Part shown: positions 20,578 through 29,488 of the stretch, one piece after another
How positions within the stretch are numbered: the first letter of the stretch is position 1
Layout of the letters: the number at the start of each line of letters is the position of its first letter
Position numbers and translations under genes: made by a program
The notes under the pieces: model-generated
Database searches by the model: none
Told to the model about the DNA's origin: nothing
What the model saw: the letters and a program-made list of their open reading frames with translations, nothing else
Origin: Caprella mutica
Taxonomy: Eukaryota > Arthropoda > Malacostraca > Amphipoda > Caprellidae
Length of the DNA stretch: 64,000 bases
Reading direction: 5' to 3'
NCBI GenBank assembly: GCA_947561585.1
Contig: CANNZV010000342.1
Span: 186,001 to 250,000, forward strand

Positions 20578-20632
20578 CCAGCTCCAAGCCAAGTGAGTTA
20601 AACTTGGAGCGAAAGTATGTTTCCCCACTCAC
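20568..20632 (+). promoter_or_regulatory. -1 programmed frameshift signal: slippery site plus predicted pseudoknot
   Basis: The slippery heptamer T TTA AAC (20568-20574) is in the gag frame, directly before the gag TGA. After a 6-nt spacer, GCTCCAAG (20581-20588) pairs perfectly with CTTGGAGC (20603-20610). The loop segment GTGAGT (20593-20598) can pair with ACTCAC (20627-20632), giving an H-type pseudoknot with loops of about 4 and 16 nt. Slipping back one base puts ribosomes in exactly the frame of pol, which opens only at 20550 and has no ATG nearby. Each part matches the known requirements for -1 frameshifting. Efficiency is unknown. Confidence 0.85.
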
Positions 20633-23600
20633 GATTCCAAATTCTCTCCCAATTGGTGATCTTCCACGGAAGAATGATCTTAACGTATTAGAGGAACCGG
20701 AGGGGCCTGCATTGGAATATTCACCTTCTGCACACAAGGATGATGTTGATAACCATAGTGAAGATAGTACCTCTAATTCTGATTGTACATTGAATGAGGA
20801 ATCTGGTCATCGAAATATAGCTATGACTGAAAATCACTTCGAGAATAGATTGGTTACGCAGGTTGAAGTAAATGGAGTCAAGCATAGAGCTTTATTTGAC
20901 ACTGGTGCTCAGGTAAATATGATACCAGAGAGTATGTTGTCATCCGCTGGCATTCCTTATACACCAACTAGCGGTGTAAATATTAGAGGGTTTGGAGCGC
21001 CAGGACTGGTTGCTACATTGGGAGAGGTAAATTTAACTATAAATTTGCATGGTATAATTTTAAATAGGTGTAATTTCTTGGTCATGAAAGAGGAACACGT
21101 AAGTAACCTCATTATTCTAGGACTGAATTGCCTTAAGCGAAATAGACTCATTTTTGATTTACACAGTAGGAAGATATCCAAAGTGTTTAATTGTGGATCT
21201 ATATGGAATTGTTTCATTGACAGGAATGGTGACTGCAAAATTCTATGGTCTGCTATACCAGTGGCAGTCTCTGAAGCAGTGACTTTGAAGGCAGGTAATT
21301 CTGCCAAAGTTGATGTCTGTTGGACTTTCCCAGATGGTGTTGATGGTACGTGTGACTGCAGTGGGGAGAAGAGCGAGGTAATGTTTGTAGATGAGTTAAG
21401 TTCATCACCGTATATTCAGTTAGTGGGAGGATTGGTTCACGATTTGGTTAAAACACCATCAGTCCTTTTAATCAATAATGGAACAAAGTTAGAGTCCATT
21501 AAACCCTCTAATATTATAGGTACCATTTCCTCCGCCGTATACGAAGATGAGATTCGTCAGCTTCGGCATGCGAACGTCGTGATGATGGAACTTCCTGAAG
21601 ATGGAACTAGTGGGGAGGAAGACTTTAGTTCAGTTGATCTTCAGAACCATCTATCAGAGGAAGAAAAGTCTGCCATCCAGTCCCTACTAGTTAATCATAA
21701 GACTGTGTTCGGCAACAATGGGAGCGTTGGAAAGATGAACGTAATAACTCCCCATAAACTGGAATTGACAGACTATAACCCCATCTACCAACGTCCCCGT
21801 AGATTCCCTGAGAAGGTCACTGAAGAAATAGACGCTCAATGCAAGGAACTTGAGCTCTTGGACATTATTGAGCCAAGTCAATCAGGGTGGTCGAGTCCAG
21901 TTGTTCCTATCCGAAAAAAGGATGGCACGATCAGACTTTGTGTAGACTACCGAAAGCTAAATGAAGTCACGCGTCCAGATAAATTCCCATTACCGAATTT
22001 GAGCGATGCTGTCTTTGGACTTCATGGTGTACAGTTTTTCACTACATTAGACATGATCAAGGGCTATTATCAAGTACCACTAGATGAGGAGTCACGCCAG
22101 TATACTGCATTTTCTACTCCTCGTCGGCATTGGCAGTTTAAGAGGCTATCATTTGGACTGAAGAATGCTCCATCAGCCTTCCAGCGGACGATGCAGACGA
22201 TCCTGAGCGGGTTTTCGTGGAGGAAGGTGATTGTCTACATCGATGATGTGCTGATAATGGGAGACAGCTACGATGAGCACCTTCAACTCTGTGATAAAGT
22301 ACTGAGTACATTGTCTAATCACGGTGTAAAACTAAACTTAGCAAAATGCAAGTGGTTTTGCAAGAAGGTAGAGTTTTTGGGCCACGTTATCAGTGCCAAT
22401 GGTCTGAGCAAACCGGATTCGTATGTTAAAACTGTAGCAGATTTTCCTCAACCTAAGTCCAAAACTCAACTTAGAGAGTTTTTGGGGTTGTTAAACTTCC
22501 AAAGGAAGTTCATTCCGAACTGCTCTCTGGTCTTGCGCCCTCTGAGTCAAGCTACCGGTGGAGGCAGTAAGAAGAAAAGGAAGATAGAATGGACAGACGA
22601 GATGGATGCAGCCTTCAATTCACTTAAGGAACTGATGGTAAAAGAGGTGACGTTGGCTTATCCCGACTATGGCGAAGGAGCTCAGCCACTGCTGGTCTAC
22701 TCGGATGCGTCAGGGTATGGTATTGGAGCATGTTTAGCTCAATTTCAGGAAAATATTTTCAGGGTAATTGCGTACGCTTCTGTTTCTTTCAATGAAACGG
22801 AATTAAAGTATAGCACTTTAGAAAGAGAGTTAGCCGCAATTAGATGGTCGGTTAGGACATTTAGACCTTTCATCTTTGGTATAGAATTTGTGATTCATAC
22901 TGACCATCGTCCTCTAATACACCTCTATAATTTGCAGATAGTCAATATGAGACTGGCTAGAACCCTGAGAGAACTTAGCGAGTATAACTTCGTAATCAAG
23001 TATACTCCTGGGAGAGCAAACACTGCTGCAGATGCACTATCACGTATGGAGCATTTGGGTTCTTCAGATGAACCAGAAGTCCAGGATTATGGCGTTCTCC
23101 CTGATGGACTTTTGTTAGCCAAGCATGTACCTGGCGGTGGTGATTCTCTGGTTGAAAGTATCATGATAGCAGCCAGCTTTCAACAGTTTGCCGTGTCCCT
23201 TCCAGATACTATGAATGATCTACGCACAATTTTGGTTCAAGAGCTGATAAAAGATTCTGATGGATATCTTCTAAAGAAAGATAAAACATTGTCACGCAGA
23301 TTGAAAGTAATGATGGAACCTGGCCAACTTCTCTGTGATGAAATAATGATGGCTTTTGCTCACTTGTTTAAGTGTGTTGTTTTTGTGCATGTAGGAAGTC
23401 ATTTCCCTGTCATTCATACTTCTCCCATTTCAGATACTCCCTTGGAGTGTCCCAGGATCCATCTCCAGTGCTTGGCGGGGGTACATTTCAACCCATTGAT
23501 GGAAACTGTCACTTATAAGGTGCCTGGTATTCCTATCACTCCATCAATCACACCTTTGAATCATGTGCCTGAACCTGAAGAAGCGGAAGAAGTTGACTTG

Positions 23601-26228
23601 ATGACTGGCGGATGTTCCTTAGGATTTGAAGTTTTGGAAAGTGAGCCTAGTTCTTATTGGTGTGAGCAGCATCCTCGTACGCATGAGGCCACTATTTTAG
23701 TTAAACTAAATCAGGAAGATGTATGTGTATTGTTGGACACTGGAGCCCAGGTGAGCTGTGTATTGCATAGTGTAGCAGTTAGGATGCGATCTGTCATGAG
23801 GAGTGCTGCAGGATTGGACATAGTTGGTATCGGAGCAGGAAGAGATCCAGTTATGGGCAAGACTACCCTTTTACTTAACTTGGGATCTTATGAAATAGAA
23901 CATGAATTTGCTGTAGTTGAAGATTATTGTATGGGCTTTTGTTTGGTGTTTGGGGCAGATCTGATGGCTACCCACAAATTCAATTTGGATCTTTCAGATT
24001 TAACTGTTACAGCTGGTAGAGCGGTGCTCCATATATCTTCACTACCTACACCTGGTCCTTTGAATAATACTTGTTCCTTTTCTTCCTCTGAGAAAAGCGT
24101 TTTGTGTTTAACTAGGACTAATTTATTGATTGATGAAACTGAACTTCGTGAATTACAGAAGAATAGTCAATTATCGCAGGTTAGGTGTATGATCGGGAAG
24201 GGTGATACTGATAGGTGGCCAGTAATGATAAAGAAATACAAGTATTACAGGAGCAAACTTAGGGTAGAAGACGGTATCTTATATTATTTGTCAAATGAAA
24301 TTTTGATTCCTGTTGTTACTTTCAGTTTTGTTGTTGAGATGGCGTTATTGTTTCATTATAAAAGAGTACATCTTGGTCGGCAGAAGCTTATAGCTTCTCT
24401 CTCTGAACACTTATGGCATCCAGGATTGGTGAGTGTTGCAGCCGATGTTACTCGCACCTGCGATCATTGTCAACGTGTGAAAGTGGCCGGAAGTCCTCAG
24501 CCTCCTATGTTGAAAGTCCAAACCAAGGTACCTTTTGAGCTCTTGACAATGGACTTGATCTGCCTTCCACGGACTAGTAAAGGTAATAATTGTTGCTTGG
24601 TAACTGTCGACCACAATTCTAAATGGTTGAATGTAGTACCACTTTCCAATAAGACTGCTGTGATGGTTACATCTGCATTGGAGAAAAGAGTTTTGCCTAC
24701 TCTCGCTAAGTTGCCTGATAAGGTTCTTACTGACAATGGTCCTGAATTTCGTTCCAGATTGTTTAATGACTTGTTAGACAAGTTTTCTATTTGTCATGTT
24801 CGTACCACTGCTTATAGACCTCAGGGCAATGGCTTGTGCGAACGAACGAACCGCACTATAACTGAATTGTTACGTAATGTTGGTGCTGAGGCAAACAATT
24901 GGGATGAGTTTATCCCGCAAATTGTTATTATGTATAACACCTCTGCTCATTCAGAATTGAATTGTACCCCTTCTCAGTACCTACTGGGAAGAGAACACTT
25001 GACGTTCCAAGGGGTTCCTGTTTCTTCTGAAGAGCAAAAGTACTGGAAGCAAGGTAATCCTTCTTTCAAACCTTTTCGAACGGGACAGCTTGTCCTACGT
25101 AGGGTGGTTGTTGTTGGGAGAAAAGTGGCTGACAAACTGGAGGATAGGTATGATGGTCCCTACCAGGTAATTATTGTCAATCCCAACAAGGTAACTTACG
25201 TGGTAAGTCACTGTGTGGCTAAAACTGAGCACAAGGTTCACCACACGCAGCTACGTAGATATTTTAAACCGCCCCATTATTTATTAGACCATCCCTCTTA
25301 TTTCAGGTTTGTCGGGGAGATTTCAGATAGTGCTGAAGTGGATACTGATCCCAGTCTGGTAGGTAGCGAGGACGAGGAGGAACAACTGTTTTCTTTTGGA
25401 CCAGTGATCTGTCCTACTGCTCGTTCTCATCACTACGATGAACCATGGGAGTCTACTAATAGTGATGAACCTTGTAAGAGTGATTTAGGCACTGAAGAGT
25501 ATTATTATGTGGGTAACATCATTCCAGATGTTACAGAAGAGGTTAGTGAGAAGTTAACTGGATATTTTAAGAGTATTTGTGATGTTGAAAGGGAATACAG
25601 TTTCTCCAGTACTTCTTGCACTGATCAGATTTGCCCTATTAATGAAACCGATTCTAATTCTGATTTGTTTGATTGGTCTATTTTAGCTGATAGCCCAACT
25701 TTTTGGAATATGCTCGATGTACAGCATAAGTCTAAGGAAAATTCATTTAAGAGTTTTGGTACTGTTTTAACCTATGTTAACTTAGATACCACGGAAGAGT
25801 CTATCTTAGCTGATCTTGACGAAGAGGTATCCTCTCCAGAAACTGAGATAACTTTCAAAAATGTTTCAAAGGTTAGATCTGTTAAATCTAGAGTAGAATT
25901 GAGTTGCAGCCTGGATGACGTCAGAAGTGGTGCTGTTGAGGATGTATCATCTTGGGTGCACTGGTTGAGTAGAGATTTGACCGCTTTAGATTTAGCTGGT
26001 ACACAACCTGTTACTCGTACTATGGTGACGTCGCCAGTACAACGACGAGTACAGGAACTTTATCGACAAGCACCCCTTATTTTTGAAACAGGTGATATAT
26101 CCGGAAATAATCTTTCTGATGTTCCCACAGCTACTGCTAGGGAAGAACGTATCACTCGATCCAGAGGACCTGCCAAGGAGCACCCGTGGGTGCAGCCTCG
26201 TACTCTAGAATATTCCAGGAGGAAATAA
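20574..26228 (+). CDS. pol: Retrotransposon Pol polyprotein (PR-RT-RH-OTU-like-PR2-INT)
   Basis: About 1884 residues after the frameshift. Numbering here starts at the TTG at 20604; there is no ATG start, so translation from Gag is inferred. Retropepsin 1 about 85-185 (D99-T-G, later ILGLN). Reverse transcriptase about 390-600 with D483 and YIDD at 545-548. RNase H about 690-815 (D701, E742, D767, D810). OTU-like domain about 835-970. Retropepsin 2 about 1030-1145 (D1045-T-G). Integrase: zinc domain H1251/H1256/C1286/C1289, catalytic D1317, D1377, E1413 (D-X35-E), and GPY/F at 1518-1520. The last 315 or so residues are acidic, Ser/Thr-rich and not recognised; they show no chromodomain and no env features. 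All canonical catalytic residues of the standard domains are present, so the element may be active. Two proteases in one Pol and an OTU-like insert are atypical for Ty3/Gypsy. Confidence 0.93.
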   Translation: MTSSKPSELNLERKYVSPLTIPNSLPIGDLPRKNDLNVLEEPEGPALEYSPSAHKDDVDNHSEDSTSNSDCTLNEESGHRNIAMTENHFENRLVTQVEVNGVKHRALFDTGAQVNMIPESMLSSAGIPYTPTSGVNIRGFGAPGLVATLGEVNLTINLHGIILNRCNFLVMKEEHVSNLIILGLNCLKRNRLIFDLHSRKISKVFNCGSIWNCFIDRNGDCKILWSAIPVAVSEAVTLKAGNSAKVDVCWTFPDGVDGTCDCSGEKSEVMFVDELSSSPYIQLVGGLVHDLVKTPSVLLINNGTKLESIKPSNIIGTISSAVYEDEIRQLRHANVVMMELPEDGTSGEEDFSSVDLQNHLSEEEKSAIQSLLVNHKTVFGNNGSVGKMNVITPHKLELTDYNPIYQRPRRFPEKVTEEIDAQCKELELLDIIEPSQSGWSSPVVPIRKKDGTIRLCVDYRKLNEVTRPDKFPLPNLSDAVFGLHGVQFFTTLDMIKGYYQVPLDEESRQYTAFSTPRRHWQFKRLSFGLKNAPSAFQRTMQTILSGFSWRKVIVYIDDVLIMGDSYDEHLQLCDKVLSTLSNHGVKLNLAKCKWFCKKVEFLGHVISANGLSKPDSYVKTVADFPQPKSKTQLREFLGLLNFQRKFIPNCSLVLRPLSQATGGGSKKKRKIEWTDEMDAAFNSLKELMVKEVTLAYPDYGEGAQPLLVYSDASGYGIGACLAQFQENIFRVIAYASVSFNETELKYSTLERELAAIRWSVRTFRPFIFGIEFVIHTDHRPLIHLYNLQIVNMRLARTLRELSEYNFVIKYTPGRANTAADALSRMEHLGSSDEPEVQDYGVLPDGLLLAKHVPGGGDSLVESIMIAASFQQFAVSLPDTMNDLRTILVQELIKDSDGYLLKKDKTLSRRLKVMMEPGQLLCDEIMMAFAHLFKCVVFVHVGSHFPVIHTSPISDTPLECPRIHLQCLAGVHFNPLMETVTYKVPGIPITPSITPLNHVPEPEEAEEVDLMTGGCSLGFEVLESEPSSYWCEQHPRTHEATILVKLNQEDVCVLLDTGAQVSCVLHSVAVRMRSVMRSAAGLDIVGIGAGRDPVMGKTTLLLNLGSYEIEHEFAVVEDYCMGFCLVFGADLMATHKFNLDLSDLTVTAGRAVLHISSLPTPGPLNNTCSFSSSEKSVLCLTRTNLLIDETELRELQKNSQLSQVRCMIGKGDTDRWPVMIKKYKYYRSKLRVEDGILYYLSNEILIPVVTFSFVVEMALLFHYKRVHLGRQKLIASLSEHLWHPGLVSVAADVTRTCDHCQRVKVAGSPQPPMLKVQTKVPFELLTMDLICLPRTSKGNNCCLVTVDHNSKWLNVVPLSNKTAVMVTSALEKRVLPTLAKLPDKVLTDNGPEFRSRLFNDLLDKFSICHVRTTAYRPQGNGLCERTNRTITELLRNVGAEANNWDEFIPQIVIMYNTSAHSELNCTPSQYLLGREHLTFQGVPVSSEEQKYWKQGNPSFKPFRTGQLVLRRVVVVGRKVADKLEDRYDGPYQVIIVNPNKVTYVVSHCVAKTEHKVHHTQLRRYFKPPHYLLDHPSYFRFVGEISDSAEVDTDPSLVGSEDEEEQLFSFGPVICPTARSHHYDEPWESTNSDEPCKSDLGTEEYYYVGNIIPDVTEEVSEKLTGYFKSICDVEREYSFSSTSCTDQICPINETDSNSDLFDWSILADSPTFWNMLDVQHKSKENSFKSFGTVLTYVNLDTTEESILADLDEEVSSPETEITFKNVSKVRSVKSRVELSCSLDDVRSGAVEDVSSWVHWLSRDLTALDLAGTQPVTRTMVTSPVQRRVQELYRQAPLIFETGDISGNNLSDVPTATAREERITRSRGPAKEHPWVQPRTLEYSRRK
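23106..23513 (+). other. OTU-like domain in Pol, catalytic cysteine replaced
   Basis: Pol residues about 835-970. The block VPGGGDSLVES (842-852) aligns with the OTU motif D-G-N-C-L-F at its start. A helix (DLRTILVQELIKD) and a strand-helix block (PGQLLCDEIMMAFAHLF then CVVFVHV) follow. It ends at PRIHLQCLAGVHFNPL, the OTU 'I.L....HY..L' element with the catalytic His at 961. The spacing of 113 residues between the nucleophile position and His fits OTU proteases. Ser848 stands where the cysteine should be, and Gly845 where Asp should be, so peptidase activity is doubtful. This is pattern matching, not a profile search. Confidence 0.65.
23676..24038 (+). other. Second retropepsin-like domain in Pol
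   Basis: Pol residues about 1025-1145: VCVLLDTGAQVSCV (active-site Asp1045 in DTGAQ), then IVGIGAGR (flap-side strand), then CLVFGADLM, the hydrophobic-hydrophobic-Gly element that closes a retropepsin fold. Its layout parallels the first protease (LFDTGAQVNMI ... IRGFGAPG ... IILGLNCL). Both DTG triads are intact. It lies between the OTU-like domain and the integrase zinc finger. Confidence 0.8.
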
Positions 26229-26252
26229 AAGTTGATGGTAGACGAATTGGTC

Positions 26253-26265
26253 AAGTGGGGAGGAG
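26253..26265 (+). other. Polypurine tract
   Basis: AAGTGGGGAGGAG directly abuts the 3' LTR (TGTTA at 26266); only the T at 26256 breaks the purine run. This is the expected primer site for plus-strand DNA synthesis. Confidence 0.85.
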
Positions 26266-26906
26266 TGTTATAATCTGTATTTTTGTATTAATAAAAATTG
26301 GTATTTTATTTATTCTTGGTGTGACAATTCGTCCCCTAAACTTTTAATCAAAAACTGAAACCCTTACCAGGTGACACAAGTTGTAGAAACATTCTGTCTT
26401 TCGTTTTCTCATGTCAAATTTTTCGTCACCCTATCTTATTACTGTTGGAATTATCATGGAGTATTGTGTAGTAACAAATAATGTGTGTTGGTGTTCTGTG
26501 AAAGTGCGGTAGAAGTTTAAATCTTTTTTTTATTAAGTATTTCTTTTCATTGCAGTTAATGTTCACTTGGTAAATAAAAATTATAGACTTAAGTTGATCA
26601 TTGTTGCTAGTGGAAAGTGATCCACGGATCAACTATTGACATTGGTTTTGTTGTGCTACAAACTTGTTGTAGAGATATTGGAAGCAACAATGTAAGTTTA
26701 ATTTTGATGTGGTATTTTTTATTTTGAAAACTAGTCATATTTCGGATTATTCTATATTTTATCTTTCCATAAAAATTATCATTAGTTTTTTTGTTTCTTT
26801 GCCAGCTCCTCGTTCAAAATCAAGACTTGGAGTGTGGATAGGCTTTCCACTTCTGTTTTCCTCAGTTTTCCTCTTCACGATTTTTGATTTGTGATTTGCC
26901 CCCTTT

Positions 26907-27060
26907 GATTGACCGCAATTGCTCCTTTGATTGACCGCAATTGCTCCTTTGATTGACCGCAATTGCTCCTTTGATTGACCGCAATTGCTCCTTTGATTGA
27001 CCGCAATTGCTCCTTTGATTGACCGCAATTGCTCCTGTGATTGACCGCATTTGCTCCTGT
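26907..27060 (+). repeat. LTR minisatellite A, 22 bp x 7 (3' LTR)
   Basis: Seven copies of the 22-bp unit. The last copies carry CTCCTGTG and GCATTTGC variants not present in the 5' array. Confidence 0.93.
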
Positions 27061-27063
27061 GAT

Positions 27064-27469
27064 TGGATGATTCCCGTCTACCTAACGTGAATTGGATAAT
27101 TCCCGTCTACCTAACGTGAATTGGATAATTCCTGTCTACCTAACGTGAATTGGATAATTCCTGTCTACCTAACGTGAATTGGATAATTCCTGTCTACCTA
27201 ACGTGAATTGGATAATTCCTGTCTACCTAACGTGAATTGGATAATTCCTGTCTACCTAACGTGAATTGGATAATTCCTGTCTACCTAACGTGAATTGGAT
27301 AATTCCTGTCTACCTAACGTGAATTGGATAATTCCTGTCTACCTAACGTGAATTGGATAATTCCTGTCTACCTAACGTGAATTGGATAATTCCTGTCTAC
27401 CTAACGTGAATTGGATAATTCCTGTCTACCTAACGTGAATTGGATAATTCCTGTCTACCTAACGTGAAT
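27064..27469 (+). repeat. LTR minisatellite B, 29 bp x 14 (3' LTR)
   Basis: Fourteen copies of the 29-bp unit, five more than in the 5' LTR. The first two carry the TTCCCGTC variant. Confidence 0.93.
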
Positions 27470-28092
27470 TTGGTTGTACCTGCCCACCAACCTACCTACT
27501 GTAACCCTGTATTCGAGTCCCAGCTTTCCTGTAGGTAAAACTATCAGTGCATGAAGTTTGCTAACTTTAGTCTAAACTTCCATTCCTTTTTTACATCCCA
27601 TTATATTTTGTTCCCTTATATTTTGTTCATGATTTCAATTTATTTCGTTAATTATATTTTTTTCTTCTATTTTTGACCGACCGACTGACCAAGACTAACT
27701 AAATTGACTGTACCTAATTATCCCTTTATTTTTGCCTGTCCATATTAATTTTGTCTACTATTTTTTTGAGTTTATTTTTATATGATTTAGTTGGCTTTAA
27801 GCATAGTTTTTTTCTGCAATTCTTCTGTTCAGAACTAACTGAAAGTTATGTTTATTATTTAATTATATTATGTTTCTAATCAAATCCATTTTTTTTGTAA
27901 TATAGTAAGATGTAAATGCGTTAATTTGTTGCCGTGGATTTTTTATATAAAGTTCTTTCGTAATAAATTTCTATTTTTGTTTGTTGTAGTTATTACTTGT
28001 TTCCCAGATTGTTGAGATTGAGTGGATGGAATATGTTTATTCCGCCGGGATGAAATTTATTGAATAAATGCCTATCGTTGCCACAACATCAT

Positions 28093-28491
28093 TATGACAC
28101 TGCAACTGCATACACATTCTTGTCTGCTGTAGACTGATTGAAAAATCACTTCGAGGACAAGATTATTTAGCACCGAACCGTTTCCTCTTTCCAACTAAGT
28201 CCCTTGACCTTTCACCTTTGGATTTTATATCTGATTTATGTTAAAGAGAAGGTATTTAAATTGAAACCAAACATGATTGAATACTTGAAGCAAGAGATAC
28301 GTGAAGTAACCAAAATATATTAGTTGCAGTAATCGCTAATTTTGAAAAAAAGATTAATCTCTGTATTAATCACAGCAGTGCGGTGAGGAATTCAAACACT
28401 TGTTATATACTGAATGAAACTTAAGAATATACTCTTTTATGTGATATTTGTTTCATCTTTCTACATCAATTACTTTTTATGGGTCACCCGG
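28093..28491 (+). mobile_element. Mariner-like relic, right part
   Basis: Continues exactly where the left part stops: ...GTTTGGTTTCAT | TATGACACTGCAACTGC reads across as VWFHYDTATA, the position of the WFQQDGATAHT catalytic block of mariner-type transposases. Further decayed pieces (PLDF..., KPNMIEYL-like) precede the right inverted repeat. Without the retrotransposon and one TSD the relic is about 963 bp, shorter than an intact mariner. Confidence 0.7.
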
Positions 28492-28493
28492 TA

Positions 28494-28880
28494 TTACCAA
28501 TTATATTATTTTACTTAATTAAGACGTGTTCATTAAAGAATCAAGCCCATATTGAACCACATATGATCTTTAAAAAAAAAATGTTTATACGAGACGATAG
28601 TTTGTAAAAAAAAGACAATGAGCACAAAGAGTACAATAAATTTACACATTAATGATGTGGGCAAATTCAATAATTTATACATTTTAAATATAGGTTGTTA
28701 CATCTAGGTATAGGTTGTTACATCTGCCTTTTATTGTTGTTACTCTAGTAACAACAATAAAACAAATTTTGTTTTATTCCTCCTCCAGTTACTATATTTA
28801 AACCTTTTAAATATAGAAACAAAAATAAAACAAATTCAATAAAACAAATAAAACAAATTTATATATAGTAACAACAATGA
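28494..28880. other. No gene; small palindromes
   Basis: AT-rich. At 28733-28760 two 13-base arms (TATTGTTGTTACT and its complement) flank a 2-nt centre, and AACAACAATAAAACAAA motifs recur nearby. No element could be defined. Confidence 0.4.
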
Positions 28881-28899
28881 CAATTTTTTTTTTAATTTT

Positions 28900-29408
28900 A
28901 TTAAAATCAAATCTGAACTTTATAAACAATTCAAACTGGGCTTAGTCACTGAATCTACCTATAAACTCTCTTAAAATAAACTCACTAACATTGTTAATAG
29001 TAATAAGAAAAAGCATCATTTCAATAAGTTTAATACTAGTGGAAATGATATTAAATCCACTTGGAAGCATTTTAACAATCTAATTTTAGGTAAAAATAAT
29101 GTAATAAGGAGATAACTAATTTAATTACCGATGATGGTGGCATTACCAATAATCTCGCAATGGCTGAGCATTTCAATGAATTTTTCTGTGGTGTTGCTAT
29201 GAAACTAGATGCTTCTATTCCTCAATCTTTGGATGATCCTATTGACAACTTACCAGTTAGTTATGCAAACTCTTTTTTTCTTGATCCTGTTAGGTGCTCA
29301 GAACTCATCACTATAATAAGTATTCTTAAGAATTCTACGTACGGTTTGCATGCTATTTCCACTAAAATATTTAATTCGGTAGCCTGGTTTTTAGCCTTTA
29401 TAAAATGA
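28900..29408 (+). pseudogene. CR1-like non-LTR retrotransposon fragment (region before the RT core)
   Basis: In changing frames it reads NKLTNIVNSNKKKHHFNKFN, then KSTWKHFNNLILGKNN, then (from 29160) AEHFNEFFCGVAMKLDASIP, and ends at ILKNSTYGLHAISTKIF. This order (K.YY, W..IN.L, ..FN.FF, L...KS.G.D.I...I) is the segment joining endonuclease and reverse transcriptase in CR1/Jockey-type ORF2. Frameshifts and an early end make it a relic. Confidence 0.6.
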
Positions 29409-29488
29409 AACTAACTAGAATACTATCGCATTTTCTGTTGACCAGAAAAAAATAGAAAACAAAAAAATTGTCCCATTGTATAACAGCA

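Larger units (their letters stand above)
16210..28088 (+). mobile_element. Ty3/Gypsy LTR retrotransposon, apparently complete
   Basis: 11,879 bp flanked by TCAT direct repeats (16206-16209 and 28089-28092). Both LTRs begin TGTTATAATC and end CCACAACA. A primer-binding site follows the 5' LTR and a purine tract abuts the 3' LTR. Both coding frames (gag 593 codons, pol 1874 or more) are uninterrupted. Outside the internal minisatellites I saw only a few differences between the LTRs, which indicates a recent insertion. The integrase lies after RNase H and a GPY/F motif is present, the Ty3/Gypsy order. No env-like ORF was found. Very long LTRs recall the Osvaldo/Ulysses type, but that is a resemblance only. 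Confidence 0.93.
26266..28088 (+). repeat. 3' long terminal repeat
   Basis: 1823 bp. It is 80 bp longer than the 5' LTR, almost entirely because minisatellite A has 7 rather than 10 copies and minisatellite B has 14 rather than 9; one extra T accounts for the rest. Only a few substitutions were noticed elsewhere (for example TATTTTCATATG against TATTTTTATATG). Confidence 0.93.

Noticed and set aside
26000..26265. An env-like gene in the Ty3/Gypsy element
   Set aside because: Pol ends at 26228, 37 bp before the 3' LTR; there is no room and no third ORF, so it is not an errantivirus by gene content.
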